Shown: piece after piece, positions 1 through 7,583 of the stretch
Layout: the number at the start of each line of letters is the position of its first letter
How positions within the stretch are numbered: position 1 is the stretch's first letter
From: a crenarchaeote SCGC AAA261-N23
GTDB taxonomy: Archaea; Thermoproteota; Thermoprotei; Gearchaeales; Gearchaeaceae
Direction of reading: 5' to 3'
Assembly: GCA_000375685.1 (NCBI GenBank)
Contig: AQVQ01000002.1
Coordinates: forward strand, 1 to 43,601
Length of the DNA: 43,601 bases
Made by a program: the position numbers and the translations under genes
The notes under the pieces: generated by a model
Told to the model about the DNA's origin: nothing
Database searches by the model: none
The model's input: only the letters and a program-made list of their open reading frames with translations

Positions 1-48
1 TCCTAGTCATTGATCAATTTTAGAAAATAATTATTTAAGCCTATTCAT

Positions 49-73
49 CCCCACCATGAATGGCGAGGCTTTC
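49..73 (-). repeat. IS200/IS605-like end hairpin (remnant)
   Basis: Read on the minus strand, this starts gaaagcctcgcc and ends ggtgggg, so it folds into a 7-bp stem with two G-T wobbles around a 6-nt loop. The first 12 bases are identical to the start of the element at 966-1000, in the opposite orientation. The resemblance to archaeal IS200/IS605 right ends is from memory. The ggaggtcag tail seen at the other copy is absent here, so this copy is decayed or only convergent. Confidence 0.4.
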
Positions 74-185
74 ATTTCTTTGTAAAGATGATAAAGTAAA
101 ACATCTTGAAAATAATCTTTCTCAATATGTTCTCTGTTTTTTAATCCTTTGTTTTTTGCAACTTTTAGCAAGAACTCGCTATCTA

Positions 186-848
186 TCAAACTATCACCCT
201 CCACTTTTCATTTTTCTTCTTTCCTTTTACTATTGGGTCGAGAAAAACAAATTTTTTGTCTATAAAACTTCTCAATTCAGAATAAACATCGTATCCTTGC
301 TTTTCAAGCAAGTAGCCAATTCTCTTTGTTAAGCTTCTTTTTCCAATTTTTTCCACATATTCTAAAATTTTCTCTACATTAATTTTTTCTAAAGCTTCTT
401 CAAAAACGTAGATTGGAACTTTTCCTATCGAGTCTATTATTGCTTTCTCTCTCTGTGCAATCGAAACTTTAAAACCTTTGTATTCTTTTTCTTCAAAACC
501 AAAGAAAAAATTTGTATGGAAAAATCTTATCGTTTGAATGAAATGAAAAGTTTTTGGAAGCTTGTTAGTAAAACAAAAAATTTCGTTTGGAATTTGTGAA
601 ATATCTCCGTAAAATGATAAAGCTGAAATGCTTGAAATGTAGCTAGGTCTTACTATAAAAGTAGCGACTAAAAAAGCATCTTCGTGCAAAGTATAAAGGT
701 CTCTTTTTATTTTTTTAATTTTTCCTTTTTTCAGAAGAGAAGAAAGAAGGAATTTTGCATATGCTTTGCTTTTAGTTATTTGAGAAACGTCAGCTAGAGA
801 GAAAACTGGCATGCTCGAAAATTTTTCCAAAATTATTATTTCATACAT
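186..848 (-). CDS. AbiEi-type antitoxin / winged-helix regulator, orphan
   Basis: This 220-aa protein matches the AbiEi antitoxin family of type IV toxin-antitoxin systems. It has an N-terminal winged helix (about residues 15-55: FSLADVSQIT, then a KGKIKKIKRDLYTL wing) and the family's RPSYISSISALSFYG segment around residues 67-82. AbiEi proteins repress their own operon and neutralise the nucleotidyltransferase toxin AbiEii. No AbiEii lies in the visible flanks; the 185 bases downstream hold no gene. A TATA-like box sits about 25 nt before the ATG, which supports this start and a leaderless transcript. Hairpins with a shared 12-base inverted repeat flank the gene (62-73 and 966-977). In archaea, solo AbiEi homologues may act only as transcription regulators. 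Family is likely; a toxin partner outside the window cannot be excluded. Confidence 0.75.
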   Translation of the reverse strand: MYEIIILEKFSSMPVFSLADVSQITKSKAYAKFLLSSLLKKGKIKKIKRDLYTLHEDAFLVATFIVRPSYISSISALSFYGDISQIPNEIFCFTNKLPKTFHFIQTIRFFHTNFFFGFEEKEYKGFKVSIAQREKAIIDSIGKVPIYVFEEALEKINVEKILEYVEKIGKRSLTKRIGYLLEKQGYDVYSELRSFIDKKFVFLDPIVKGKKKNEKWRVIV

Positions 849-867
849 AACTTTTATTTGCAGTTAG

Positions 868-877
868 TATATAAAAA
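868..877 (-). promoter_or_regulatory. TATA box of the AbiEi-type gene
   Basis: The minus strand reads tttttatata, centred about 25 nt upstream of the ATG at 848. This is the spacing expected for archaeal TBP/TFB promoters giving a leaderless mRNA. Confidence 0.6.
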
Positions 878-965
878 TCTAGACTTTCTGAAAATAATTT
901 TCTTTTTTAGAGTTTTTGGGTGTCTAATGATTTCTTTGGTTGTATAAATTCATCTTACAAAACGA

Positions 966-1000
966 GAAAGCCTCGCCCTAAAGGGCGAGGAGGAGGTCAG
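966..1000 (+). mobile_element. Orphan IS200/IS605 (TnpB-type) right end
   Basis: The sequence gaaag is followed by the palindrome cctcgccctaaagggcgagg (971-990, stem of 8-9 bp) and then aggaggtcag. This layout resembles right ends of archaeal IS200/IS605-family elements, where the 3' end of the TnpB guide RNA is encoded. No tnpA or tnpB reading frame lies to the left; that side is the AbiEi gene on the other strand. I therefore read it as a remnant. The rest of the gene-free stretch 849-1236 contains the AbiEi promoter, this hairpin and degenerate AT-rich sequence. One short open stretch at about 1078-1210 has no recognisable product. Confidence 0.55.
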
Positions 1001-1278
1001 GAATTTGTTTTGGAAACATTAAGAAAGGAAAATAAAATGGTTAGAAAAGGAAATTAGAATGTGATTAAATGCTAAAATAAATAAATACATTCCTAGTGAG
1101 ATTAAAGACTTCATTGAAACCAAAAATGTTTGTGTTAAGAAGAAGCCAAGAGCTTCAACTGTAAATTATGTGAAATGTATATCTTTTCCTATGCATAGTA
1201 ATCAATTTTAATTAAATCTTTATATGCATATTAAAATTGGTCTACAAGATTTTAAATAAACATATGCATTATGTATTT

Positions 1279-1512
1279 ATGCCAAAAGTAATAACTATTT
1301 CAGAAGAAGTATATGAAAAGCTTTCTAAATTGAAAAAGGGAAGGTCTTTTAGCAAGACAATAGATGAACTAATTGAATTTTATGTATCTAATAAGAAAGG
1401 CAACAAAGAAATTCTATGGGAAATGTTTGGAGCAATATCAGAGGAAGAAGCCAATGAGTTAGAAAAAGAGGTAACTAAATTCAGAAAAAGCTTTATTTTA
1501 AGAGAAAATTGA
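1279..1512 (+). CDS. VapB-type antitoxin, orphan
   Basis: With the ATG at 1279 this is a 77-aa protein beginning MPKVITISEEVYEKLSKLKK. It continues with a GRSFSKTIDELIEF segment, the signature of archaeal VapB antitoxins of the former DUF217 group. The N-terminal part is a DNA-binding ribbon-helix-helix-like or AbrB-like fold; the acidic and charged C-terminal half would wrap the toxin. Upstream in-frame ATGs exist (1237, 1264), but the family starts at MPKV. A TATA-like tttatat near 1220 could serve it. VapC normally follows within a few bases. Here the downstream 120 bases hold only a hairpin and no PIN-domain gene, so the antitoxin is alone. Confidence 0.75.
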   Translation: MPKVITISEEVYEKLSKLKKGRSFSKTIDELIEFYVSNKKGNKEILWEMFGAISEEEANELEKEVTKFRKSFILREN

Positions 1513-1545
1513 AGTCATAAGGTCTCTACATCAATTAAAAAGAAC

Positions 1546-1574
1546 GCTCGTCCTTTAGGACTTGTATAGGTCAG
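1546..1574 (+). repeat. Degenerate copy of the IS200/IS605-like end
   Basis: The segment gctcgtcctttaggacttg followed by tataggtcag aligns with the hairpin plus aggaggtcag at 971-1000. The stem is reduced to gtcct/aggac (1550-1561). Orientation is the same as the copy at 966-1000, so the two bracket the orphan vapB-like gene. Confidence 0.4.
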
Positions 1575-1633
1575 TTTTGATAGAGATTATTATTTATAAA
1601 AAAGTAAGATAGCAAATTTAAAGCGATCAGTTT

Positions 1634-1984
1634 TTAAACTTTTATAATGTCGTTTTTAATGAATTTTTTATACCAATTCTCGTATTCTAAAGGCTTAACT
1701 AAATGGATTTGAAAAATCCCTTTTTCAAAATCTTTTAAAATCTTCGCCTTAATTTTAGCTTGTTCAATAACATTATCTGTAATTTTTTCAGAAACGATCA
1801 TAATATCTATATCGCTCATAGGATCATAATCTCCTCTTACAACGGAGCCAAAAACATAAACTTCTGCATCGTTTAACAATTCCTTTGCTTTTTCTTTTAT
1901 CATTTTAGCATAGAACATATAGTTATCTAGATATTTCTTTCTCAGTTTTGCTTCCTCCAAAATTATTTCATAAAAACTTTTCAT
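1634..1984 (-). CDS. MNT-domain nucleotidyltransferase antitoxin (MntA-like)
   Basis: This 116-aa minimal nucleotidyltransferase carries the diagnostic GSX10DXD motif: G46-S47, then D58 and D60 within VFGSVVRGDYDPMSDIDI. These aspartates bind the metal and nucleotide. In HEPN/MNT systems the MNT protein is the antitoxin, and in studied cases it AMPylates a tyrosine of the HEPN toxin. The gene overlaps the end of the upstream HEPN gene by 17 nt on the same strand, the usual two-gene operon with HEPN first. It converges with the vapB-like gene across a gap of about 120 bases. Confidence 0.85.
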   Translation of the reverse strand: MKSFYEIILEEAKLRKKYLDNYMFYAKMIKEKAKELLNDAEVYVFGSVVRGDYDPMSDIDIMIVSEKITDNVIEQAKIKAKILKDFEKGIFQIHLVKPLEYENWYKKFIKNDIIKV

Positions 1985-2360
1985 TTGAAATGTTCTCTAA
2001 AAAACTTATCAATTTTTCAGAAAATAAGATTAATGCTTTAGCTTCGTTTTTATCGTATTCTTTTCCTAAATATCTAGAACTTAAATAAGCACTTTCTAAT
2101 GCTTGGAGCTCAATACTTCTTTCCTCGATGAATTTTTCTATTTCCTCTTTTCTATAGGCTTTGCTAAGCTCTTTCATAAGCACCGTTAATAAATGTGTTT
2201 TTGGATAATCGCCTGCTTTCAAATACAATAAATATTTTAAGAATAGTTGACAAGCTTGCTCTGCATTAAAAACGCTCAAATTATAGAAACCTTCTTCGAA
2301 ATTTCTTTTTGCAGATAGATAAAATTCCTTGGCTCTTTTCTTTAAAAAATCTTCACGCAC
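1968..2360 (-). CDS. HEPN-domain protein, toxin partner of MNT
   Basis: This all-helical protein fits the HEPN family: an AKEFYLSAKRNFEEGFYNLS N-terminus, an NAEQACQLFLKYLLY helix, and a late SSRYLGKEY segment. HEPN toxins are usually ribonucleases. The open frame extends to an ATG at 2399. I prefer the GTG at 2360 (V-R-E-D-F-L-K, 130 aa): homologues start at this point, and a TATA-like ttattttaag lies about 26 nt upstream, giving a leaderless transcript. A canonical RX4-6H ribonuclease motif is not obvious, so activity is uncertain. The 3' end overlaps the MNT start by 17 nt. Confidence 0.75.
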   Translation of the reverse strand: MREDFLKKRAKEFYLSAKRNFEEGFYNLSVFNAEQACQLFLKYLLYLKAGDYPKTHLLTVLMKELSKAYRKEEIEKFIEERSIELQALESAYLSSRYLGKEYDKNEAKALILFSEKLISFLENISNEKFL

Positions 2361-2472
2361 AATAATCAAAATATTTTTAAACTTAAAATAACTATTCAAA
2401 ACTATTCTAAGCTGAAATTTGGCGCTGCTATTCTAAAGACGAAAATAAAATTATCCAAGAAATTATAATCTT

Positions 2473-2664
2473 ATGATTCATAGAAAGACCTTTAGAATAT
2501 TTTTGTTCATTTTTCTCTTAGCACTTCTTTCCTTGCTGATTTCTTTCATTGTTTTGATGAGCTTAAGCTTCAACTTCAATTTCTCTTCTTTGTTCAGTGC
2601 AGGAATTTCACTTTTAGTTTTAGTAATATCAATTTACTTTTTTAGAAAGGATTTGAAAAGTTAA
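2473..2664 (+). CDS. Small two-segment membrane protein, unknown
   Basis: This 63-aa protein is almost entirely hydrophobic. Two membrane segments can be seen (about residues 8-30 and 40-57) with basic ends: HRK at the N-terminus and RKDLKS at the C-terminus. No family is recognised. It is the first plus-strand gene of the long co-directional series, but 118 AT-rich bases separate it from the next gene, which has its own promoter. An A-rich box at about 2440-2448 could drive it. It may be real given the clean hydrophobic pattern, but its function is open. Confidence 0.5.
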   Translation: MIHRKTFRIFLFIFLLALLSLLISFIVLMSLSFNFNFSSLFSAGISLLVLVISIYFFRKDLKS

Positions 2665-2749
2665 ATATGCATTAAATTAAATCTTTCAATTAATCAACAC
2701 ATAAATAAATATATATAAAGATAATGAATTTAAAAACTATCAACAATAA

Positions 2750-2763
2750 GTTTTTAAGGTTTG
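2750..2763 (+). promoter_or_regulatory. Promoter of the 109-aa leader gene
   Basis: The 14-mer gtttttaaggtttg occurs here, with its TTTTTAA about 30 nt before the ATG at 2783. It recurs exactly at 14957-14970 before the paralogous gene, at the same spacing to within one base. TTTTTAA is a plausible TATA box; the conserved ggtttg lies just downstream of it. Confidence 0.6.
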
Positions 2764-2782
2764 GCTTTAATTCTAAAATATC

Positions 2783-3112
2783 ATGAATTTGGACTACTTT
2801 GATTTAGTCAATATTTATAAGCAGAGTTTGAGAAGGAAAAGTTGGATCCTCCTCGATTCAATTGAGAAATCCTTCTTTAAGGCTTGCTTAATTTTTTTAA
2901 GGAAGTTTAAAATCAAGAGCTTAGCTGTGATTGAAAATTTACAAAAAATAATCAATAAGATTAGATCCTTTAAATTTATGGTTATTAACAGAGGAAAAGA
3001 GATGGCGATACAGATTCAGAATTCAAAAATTGCAGCAATATTTCCTGAAGTCAAATCGCTATTAAATGACAGTGACTATATATTTTGGTTAGGATTGAGA
3101 GCAATAAGATAA
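2783..3112 (+). CDS. Unrecognised 109-aa protein, copy A, ending YIFWLGLRAIR
   Basis: I recognise no known domain. The protein is basic and helical, without a signal peptide or clear membrane span. It aligns along its whole length with the 111-aa product at 14989-15324. Shared features in order are FDL, LRRK-W, D..(E/D)(K/R)SFF-ACL-F, VIE-L, I-S, a GK pair, SKI...FP, and the near-identical end YIFWLGLR. The ending is aromatic and the body amphipathic, which suggests a membrane-peripheral or partner-binding role; this is inference. It is the first gene of the envelope operon, 27 nt before the DUF1616-like gene, and has the promoter element described at 2750. The ATG fits a leaderless transcript. 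Confidence 0.7.
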   Translation: MNLDYFDLVNIYKQSLRRKSWILLDSIEKSFFKACLIFLRKFKIKSLAVIENLQKIINKIRSFKFMVINRGKEMAIQIQNSKIAAIFPEVKSLLNDSDYIFWLGLRAIR

Positions 3113-3139
3113 AAATCTTTAACAATTTCAGATTGCAAT

Positions 3140-4153
3140 ATGACTAGCTTGAGGAATATTAAAAGAAACTTATTTAAGATACTGATTGTTTCTTTTATAG
3201 TTATTCTTATCTCAGCAAATAGTTTTGCGCATTTAAATGCACAAGCTACATATAACGAAGCACAAAATAAGATCATAGAAGCATACAAGTCTATATTATA
3301 TGCCGAGGAAAATGGAGGCAATATTACGAACTTAGCAAACATGCTCAATGAGGCAGTGCAACTTTTAGATATGGGAAATTACTATTCGAAAATAAACTCA
3401 ACTTTGGCCTCAAAATATTATAATGAGGCGTATTTAATTGCAGAAAATGTATCAAACCAAGCTCCTAATGTTGCAAAGGAAGGAATGATAAATCAAAGAA
3501 ATGCGATGATATTTTTCATATTCCAGATATCTTTGCTTATCGTCATTGGGTATTTACTTTATAGATATTTACCAGCATTGTATTGGGAACTTTGGTATAG
3601 AACGCATAAAAATTGGAAAATATTCAGATTGAAATCGAACAAAAGGAAAGCTGAGAACAAAGGTAGTTCGTATAAAGTTGATGAACAAATTGCTATATTT
3701 GCCTTAATAGTTGTGATAATCATTGGCGGATTCTTGGTTTCGAATTATTTTCTAGCGAATCTAAATAAGAATCCTTATTCATCTCTTGGAATTCTTGGGC
3801 CCAATGGGAAAATAGGAGATTATCCTAAGAATCTTACATTAGGACAAAACTTTACCCTTTATCTTTATGTTGAAAACGAAGAAGGGCATGTAATGTATTA
3901 TCAAGTTTTGGTAAAAATTGGTAATGCTACGAGCATAGTAAATCAAACTAATTATCTAAACGTTCCTCCTATAGCTACATATAGCTTTATTCTATTAAAT
4001 CATCAGAATGAAACAAGGAAAATTACTCTAGCAATCAACGTTACAGGAGAAAATATTAAGCTAATATTCGAACTTTGGGCATACTCAGTTAACCAGAATA
4101 GTTTTAAATACATAAATATTTGGGATCAGCTATTCGTTAATGTAACAGCATAG
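3140..4153 (+). CDS. Membrane-anchored protein with DUF1616 C-terminal-type extracellular domain
   Basis: This 337-aa protein has an N-terminal hydrophobic signal or anchor (residues about 10-34), then a helical extracellular stretch (about 35-120) and a membrane span near 122-142. A basic cytoplasmic loop (RTHKNWKIFRLKSNKRK) and another span (about 183-207) lead into a C-terminal domain. That domain starts LGILGPNGKIGDYPKNLTLG and continues through LYVENEEGHVMYYQVLVKIG. This is the conserved second half of DUF1616 proteins, facing outside. Several N-X-S/T sequons are present, for example NATS, NQTN, NETR and NVTG. The missing membrane half of DUF1616 is the next gene, one base away. Function unknown; a surface assembly role is inferred. 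Confidence 0.7.
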   Translation: MTSLRNIKRNLFKILIVSFIVILISANSFAHLNAQATYNEAQNKIIEAYKSILYAEENGGNITNLANMLNEAVQLLDMGNYYSKINSTLASKYYNEAYLIAENVSNQAPNVAKEGMINQRNAMIFFIFQISLLIVIGYLLYRYLPALYWELWYRTHKNWKIFRLKSNKRKAENKGSSYKVDEQIAIFALIVVIIIGGFLVSNYFLANLNKNPYSSLGILGPNGKIGDYPKNLTLGQNFTLYLYVENEEGHVMYYQVLVKIGNATSIVNQTNYLNVPPIATYSFILLNHQNETRKITLAINVTGENIKLIFELWAYSVNQNSFKYINIWDQLFVNVTA

Positions 4154-4154
4154 A

Positions 4155-4757
4155 ATGCAGAAAATACTAGATAAAGAATTAAGATCCATGATTTTAGGAA
4201 TGTTAGCAGAAGAATCTTTGACAGTCGATGAAATTGTAAAGCAAATTAGGTTTAAAACTGGTTTGAAGAAAAATAAAATATTAAAAATCATTAACGATTT
4301 AATAGATGAAGGCTACTTAGCTAAAGTCGATTATAATCCTCCAACAAGATTTTTAAGTTACTTAAAATCAGGTTATTCACTTTGGTTTTGGGGTGTTATT
4401 GCAATTTCTTTAGCAACACTTTTTACAATATACATAATGCCTCAAATTTATCCTCTGATAATTTTTAGATACATTCTTGGCTCAATTTTTATTTTCTTTT
4501 TGCCAGGTTATGCAATAATTGAAAGCATTTTCCCTAATTTAGATGAACTGGATAGCATTGAAAGGTTCGCTCTTTCAATAGCTATTAGTGTTGGAGTTGT
4601 AGCTTTGGAAGGTTTCATTCTCAACTATACACCTTGGGGTATTAGACTTGAACCTGTTTTGGTTGCTTTAATCTTAACTACATTCTCTTTTTCAATAATT
4701 TCAATATTTAGAAAGCTTCCTTATTTGAGGTTGTTGAATCAGGCTAAGGAAGCATGA
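4155..4757 (+). CDS. Winged-helix plus DUF1616 membrane half
   Basis: This is a 200-aa protein. Residues 1-60 form a winged-helix-like domain (SMILGMLAEESLTVDEIVKQ, then IINDLIDEGYLAKVDY). Residues 72-190 hold about four membrane spans with the DUF1616 signature LGSIFIFFLPGYAIIESIFP and later LNYTPWGIRLEP. In typical DUF1616 proteins this membrane half precedes the extracellular domain in one chain. Here it is a separate gene placed after it and carries a cytosolic DNA-binding-like domain instead. It could be a membrane-tethered regulator, or the winged helix may only mediate protein contacts. The stop overlaps the next ATG as ATGA. Confidence 0.7.
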   Translation: MQKILDKELRSMILGMLAEESLTVDEIVKQIRFKTGLKKNKILKIINDLIDEGYLAKVDYNPPTRFLSYLKSGYSLWFWGVIAISLATLFTIYIMPQIYPLIIFRYILGSIFIFFLPGYAIIESIFPNLDELDSIERFALSIAISVGVVALEGFILNYTPWGIRLEPVLVALILTTFSFSIISIFRKLPYLRLLNQAKEA

Positions 4758-5452
4758 GGGAAAGCTATTCATTATTTGGAAAAGTATTAATTATATTTGG
4801 GATTATAGTCTCATTTTTCTTTTATGTATTTTATGGAAACATACCTTTAACAGCGATTGGAATTGGTGCAATAATTATAGGCATCGCAGCGATAATGCTT
4901 CCTGAAGAACCTATTCCTCCGGCAACAATAAGATCATTGATTGAAAGCTCAGCTTTAACAATCGAGGCAATACTTGAGGAACTTAAAATTGAATCCAAAG
5001 CTGTTTATTTGCCACCAAATGAAAGTTATGCCTCAGTTGTTTTACCTGTTAAAAGCTTTGAAAATTTGCCTTATGAAGAGCTTGATAGAAGAAACGTTTT
5101 CTTACTAATCAAGAATATACCTGCTATTAAATTCTATCCCCCTGGATGCACAGTGGTTAAAGGTATCTCAAATGATGATCTATCATTGAGTGAAGCTTTG
5201 GAAAAAGTTCTTATAGATATAACAGAAATTTGCTCAAAAGTAAGGGTTGTTGAAACAGGAGAGAACGTAGTTATTGAATTAAGCGATCCATATATGAAAG
5301 AAAAGCTTCCTTATTTTTCTAAGAACTTGGGTTCTTTGCCTTCAAGTTTAGCTGCATTAACGGTTGTAACAATAAAAAAGATTCCTTTGGAAATAGTTAA
5401 AGAAGAATTTCAAAAAAACAAAATTTACGTTTATTTAAGATATTTAGAATGA
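4754..5452 (+). CDS. Conserved-looking membrane protein with cytosolic domain, unknown
   Basis: This 232-aa protein has two N-terminal membrane spans (about residues 8-26 and 31-47) and then a soluble alpha/beta part. That part includes LPPNESYASVVLPVKSFENL and a C-I-P-rich middle (KFYPPGCTVVKG). The repeated proline-containing loops and lack of sequons in the soluble part suggest it lies on the cytosolic side. I recognise no family. It is translationally coupled to both neighbours through ATGA overlaps, so it is probably a dedicated component of the same machine. Confidence 0.65.
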   Translation: MRESYSLFGKVLIIFGIIVSFFFYVFYGNIPLTAIGIGAIIIGIAAIMLPEEPIPPATIRSLIESSALTIEAILEELKIESKAVYLPPNESYASVVLPVKSFENLPYEELDRRNVFLLIKNIPAIKFYPPGCTVVKGISNDDLSLSEALEKVLIDITEICSKVRVVETGENVVIELSDPYMKEKLPYFSKNLGSLPSSLAALTVVTIKKIPLEIVKEEFQKNKIYVYLRYLE

Positions 5453-5694
5453 ATAAGCATACAAAATATTTACTCACACTATCATTAATCATAGTAATTT
5501 TGGATGTATTATTCGTTTTCTTCAATGTAGACAAAATTGAAGCTTATCTGGTTGCCTATGTTACTGTATATTTTTTCGTTTCTGAACTCTATTCTCCTCG
5601 AAGAAAATACTTCGACTATTTAGGATTATCTTTATTCATCATTTTCGTTTACATTGTTGTTGTATACGTATTCAGAGTGCTGTTTTTATCATGA
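5449..5694 (+). CDS. Small membrane protein, two to three spans
   Basis: This 81-aa hydrophobic protein has spans at about residues 7-26, 31-47 and 58-78, separated by a short basic loop (SPRRKYFD). No family is recognised. ATGA overlaps tie it to the genes on both sides, so it is likely expressed at a fixed ratio with them. Small integral proteins of this kind often stabilise larger membrane complexes; that is inference. Confidence 0.6.
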   Translation: MNKHTKYLLTLSLIIVILDVLFVFFNVDKIEAYLVAYVTVYFFVSELYSPRRKYFDYLGLSLFIIFVYIVVVYVFRVLFLS

Positions 5695-7583
5695 ATTTTA
5701 AAAAGCAAAATATTTTAGGTATAATTCTAATAGTATTTCTTATTTTGATTTTAATAAACGGCTGGTATAGTTACATACCTTCTTATAGTCAAGTTAATCA
5801 AGTACAAAGTCTTAAAATTGCACCAAATCCTTCTGAGCTGCAATCAATGCCTGCTCCTAATTTGTTGATAGTTAATCTTTATATCAAGCTGATCGGTGCA
5901 ATTAAAAGCGGCAACTCCACTTTAGCATCCAAAATACTTGATCAGTTAAACTACGTTAACTATCCTTCAAATTTAAAGATCATTTTTGAAAGAATGAATA
6001 ATATCTTAAGTCAGATTAATCAACAGTTCATGCAGCTGAATGATTCTTTAAACGAAGCAATATTTTATGTTAAGATTTCTGATCTTCAATCAGCTATAAC
6101 TGTTCTCAATTCTGTCAACTCAACTTTAGCCTCTGTAAATTCAACTCTAAATGAATTGAATCTCGCTTACTCTTTAGTGTCCAATTCTTTAGGTGATGCC
6201 TCAGCTTTATTGGCTAAATATTTGGGAGATTTGAATGATGTTTATTTGAAATACTTGCAAGAGTATCGTGACTTGGTTAATTTTATAAACGAAATAACGA
6301 GCGGGGTTTTAAACGGTAAAATAATACCTACCTCATTATCTTTGAATGCAAATACAACTATTGCATATGTTGGTTCTGAAATTCTAATAAACGGTAGACT
6401 CATTACAGGAGATGGTAAAGGACTTGGAAATCAAAAAGTATCTGTTTTTCTGGAAAACATGCTTCTCAAGAACTTTACAACAAGTCAAGATGGTAGCTTT
6501 TCTGGAATTGTAAGAATACCGTATTTTTACAAAAATTCTACGTTTATTTTTGCTAGCTACTTCCCAACAGGAAATTATTCCCAGAAGTATTCTCCTTCAG
6601 TATCGAATAAAATAGAATTAACATTGATTTTTTATAAGCCTCTTTTGAACGTTTATGCGCCGCATGTAATTTATCCAGCCAAAAGTTTTCAGATCGTTGG
6701 AAACATTAGTCTTAATTCAAATCCACTTTCAAACATTACTTTAGTACTGCAAATCTTTAACAAAATTTATAAAGCCAAGACAAACATTGAAGGAAAATTT
6801 AACTTTACAGTTCTTGTTCCTGAAAATCAACCACAGGGAAACATAACATTTACTCTTCAAACTTTTGCTCAAGGCCTTATTGCCCCAGTTTTCTACACCT
6901 CAAAAATTACTGTAGAGAGAAGCATAATCGAAATTTCCATAAACTATCCTAAACTTACATTTACTGGAACGTATATAGTAATCTCAGGAAAGATAATTTC
7001 TAATGGTACTCCTTTGGCTAATGCATTAATTCAAGTATATGGTTATGGAATCAATTCCTATTCTTTAACAGATGGAAACGGAACCTTCGAAATTTATGTC
7101 AGTCCAAGCTTTCTTATTCCTATTGGAAATTGGGAATTAACGATATATGTTCAGCCAAAAGAGCCATGGATCTCTCCTATAAAACAAGATTTATCAATAT
7201 TCGTTTTCAATCCATTGGAAGTTATCTTGCCATTATCCATCATTTCCATGTCCATATTAATAAGAATTAATAGACAAGAAAGACCTCAAGCTTTATTAAG
7301 GGAAAAGGAGGAAAGAGTTGAAACTTACGAAGAATTTGATGTGAGTGACGTATATTGGCAAGCTACGTTATTTGTTTCACAGGTTACAGGAAAGATACCT
7401 AAGAAAAGTCAAACAATAAGAGAATATTTGAAGGACGTAAAGGATATTCTGAAAGGATACGAATACTATGAGAAGATAAGCTTTGACCATGAAAGGAAAG
7501 TATATGGCTTAGGTCTTAGTGAGGAAGAAATCAAGAATGACATTAAACTATTCAATAAGCTGAGGGAAATTTATGGAAAGTAA
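5691..7583 (+). CDS. Large surface protein with Ig-like repeats and DUF4129-like cytosolic tail
   Basis: This 630-aa protein has an N-terminal anchor (about residues 9-27). A helical, coiled-coil-prone region follows (about 70-205, with repeated VNSTLASVNSTLNEL-like turns). Then come three or four beta-sandwich segments of the carboxypeptidase-regulatory or Ig-like type (about 210-510; recognisable by GKGLGNQKVSVFLEN and GTPLANALIQVYG with DGSF/GNGTFEI turns). A membrane span near 512-528 leads to a charged cytosolic tail of about 100 residues (YWQATLFVSQVTGKIPKKSQTIREYL) that resembles DUF4129. At least a dozen N-X-S/T sequons fall in the outer part. DUF4129 domains commonly travel with MoxR and DUF58 genes, as here. 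Confidence 0.7.
   Translation: MNFKKQNILGIILIVFLILILINGWYSYIPSYSQVNQVQSLKIAPNPSELQSMPAPNLLIVNLYIKLIGAIKSGNSTLASKILDQLNYVNYPSNLKIIFERMNNILSQINQQFMQLNDSLNEAIFYVKISDLQSAITVLNSVNSTLASVNSTLNELNLAYSLVSNSLGDASALLAKYLGDLNDVYLKYLQEYRDLVNFINEITSGVLNGKIIPTSLSLNANTTIAYVGSEILINGRLITGDGKGLGNQKVSVFLENMLLKNFTTSQDGSFSGIVRIPYFYKNSTFIFASYFPTGNYSQKYSPSVSNKIELTLIFYKPLLNVYAPHVIYPAKSFQIVGNISLNSNPLSNITLVLQIFNKIYKAKTNIEGKFNFTVLVPENQPQGNITFTLQTFAQGLIAPVFYTSKITVERSIIEISINYPKLTFTGTYIVISGKIISNGTPLANALIQVYGYGINSYSLTDGNGTFEIYVSPSFLIPIGNWELTIYVQPKEPWISPIKQDLSIFVFNPLEVILPLSIISMSILIRINRQERPQALLREKEERVETYEEFDVSDVYWQATLFVSQVTGKIPKKSQTIREYLKDVKDILKGYEYYEKISFDHERKVYGLGLSEEEIKNDIKLFNKLREIYGK

Noticed and set aside
60..332. Plus-strand 90-codon frame over the AbiEi gene end
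   Set aside because: It is the complement of a gene with clear family motifs; its own translation is low-complexity F/L/S-rich.
1078..1210. Possible TnpB fragment after the hairpin at 971-990
   Set aside because: The short open stretch has no zinc-finger or RuvC motif of TnpB; coding support is too weak.
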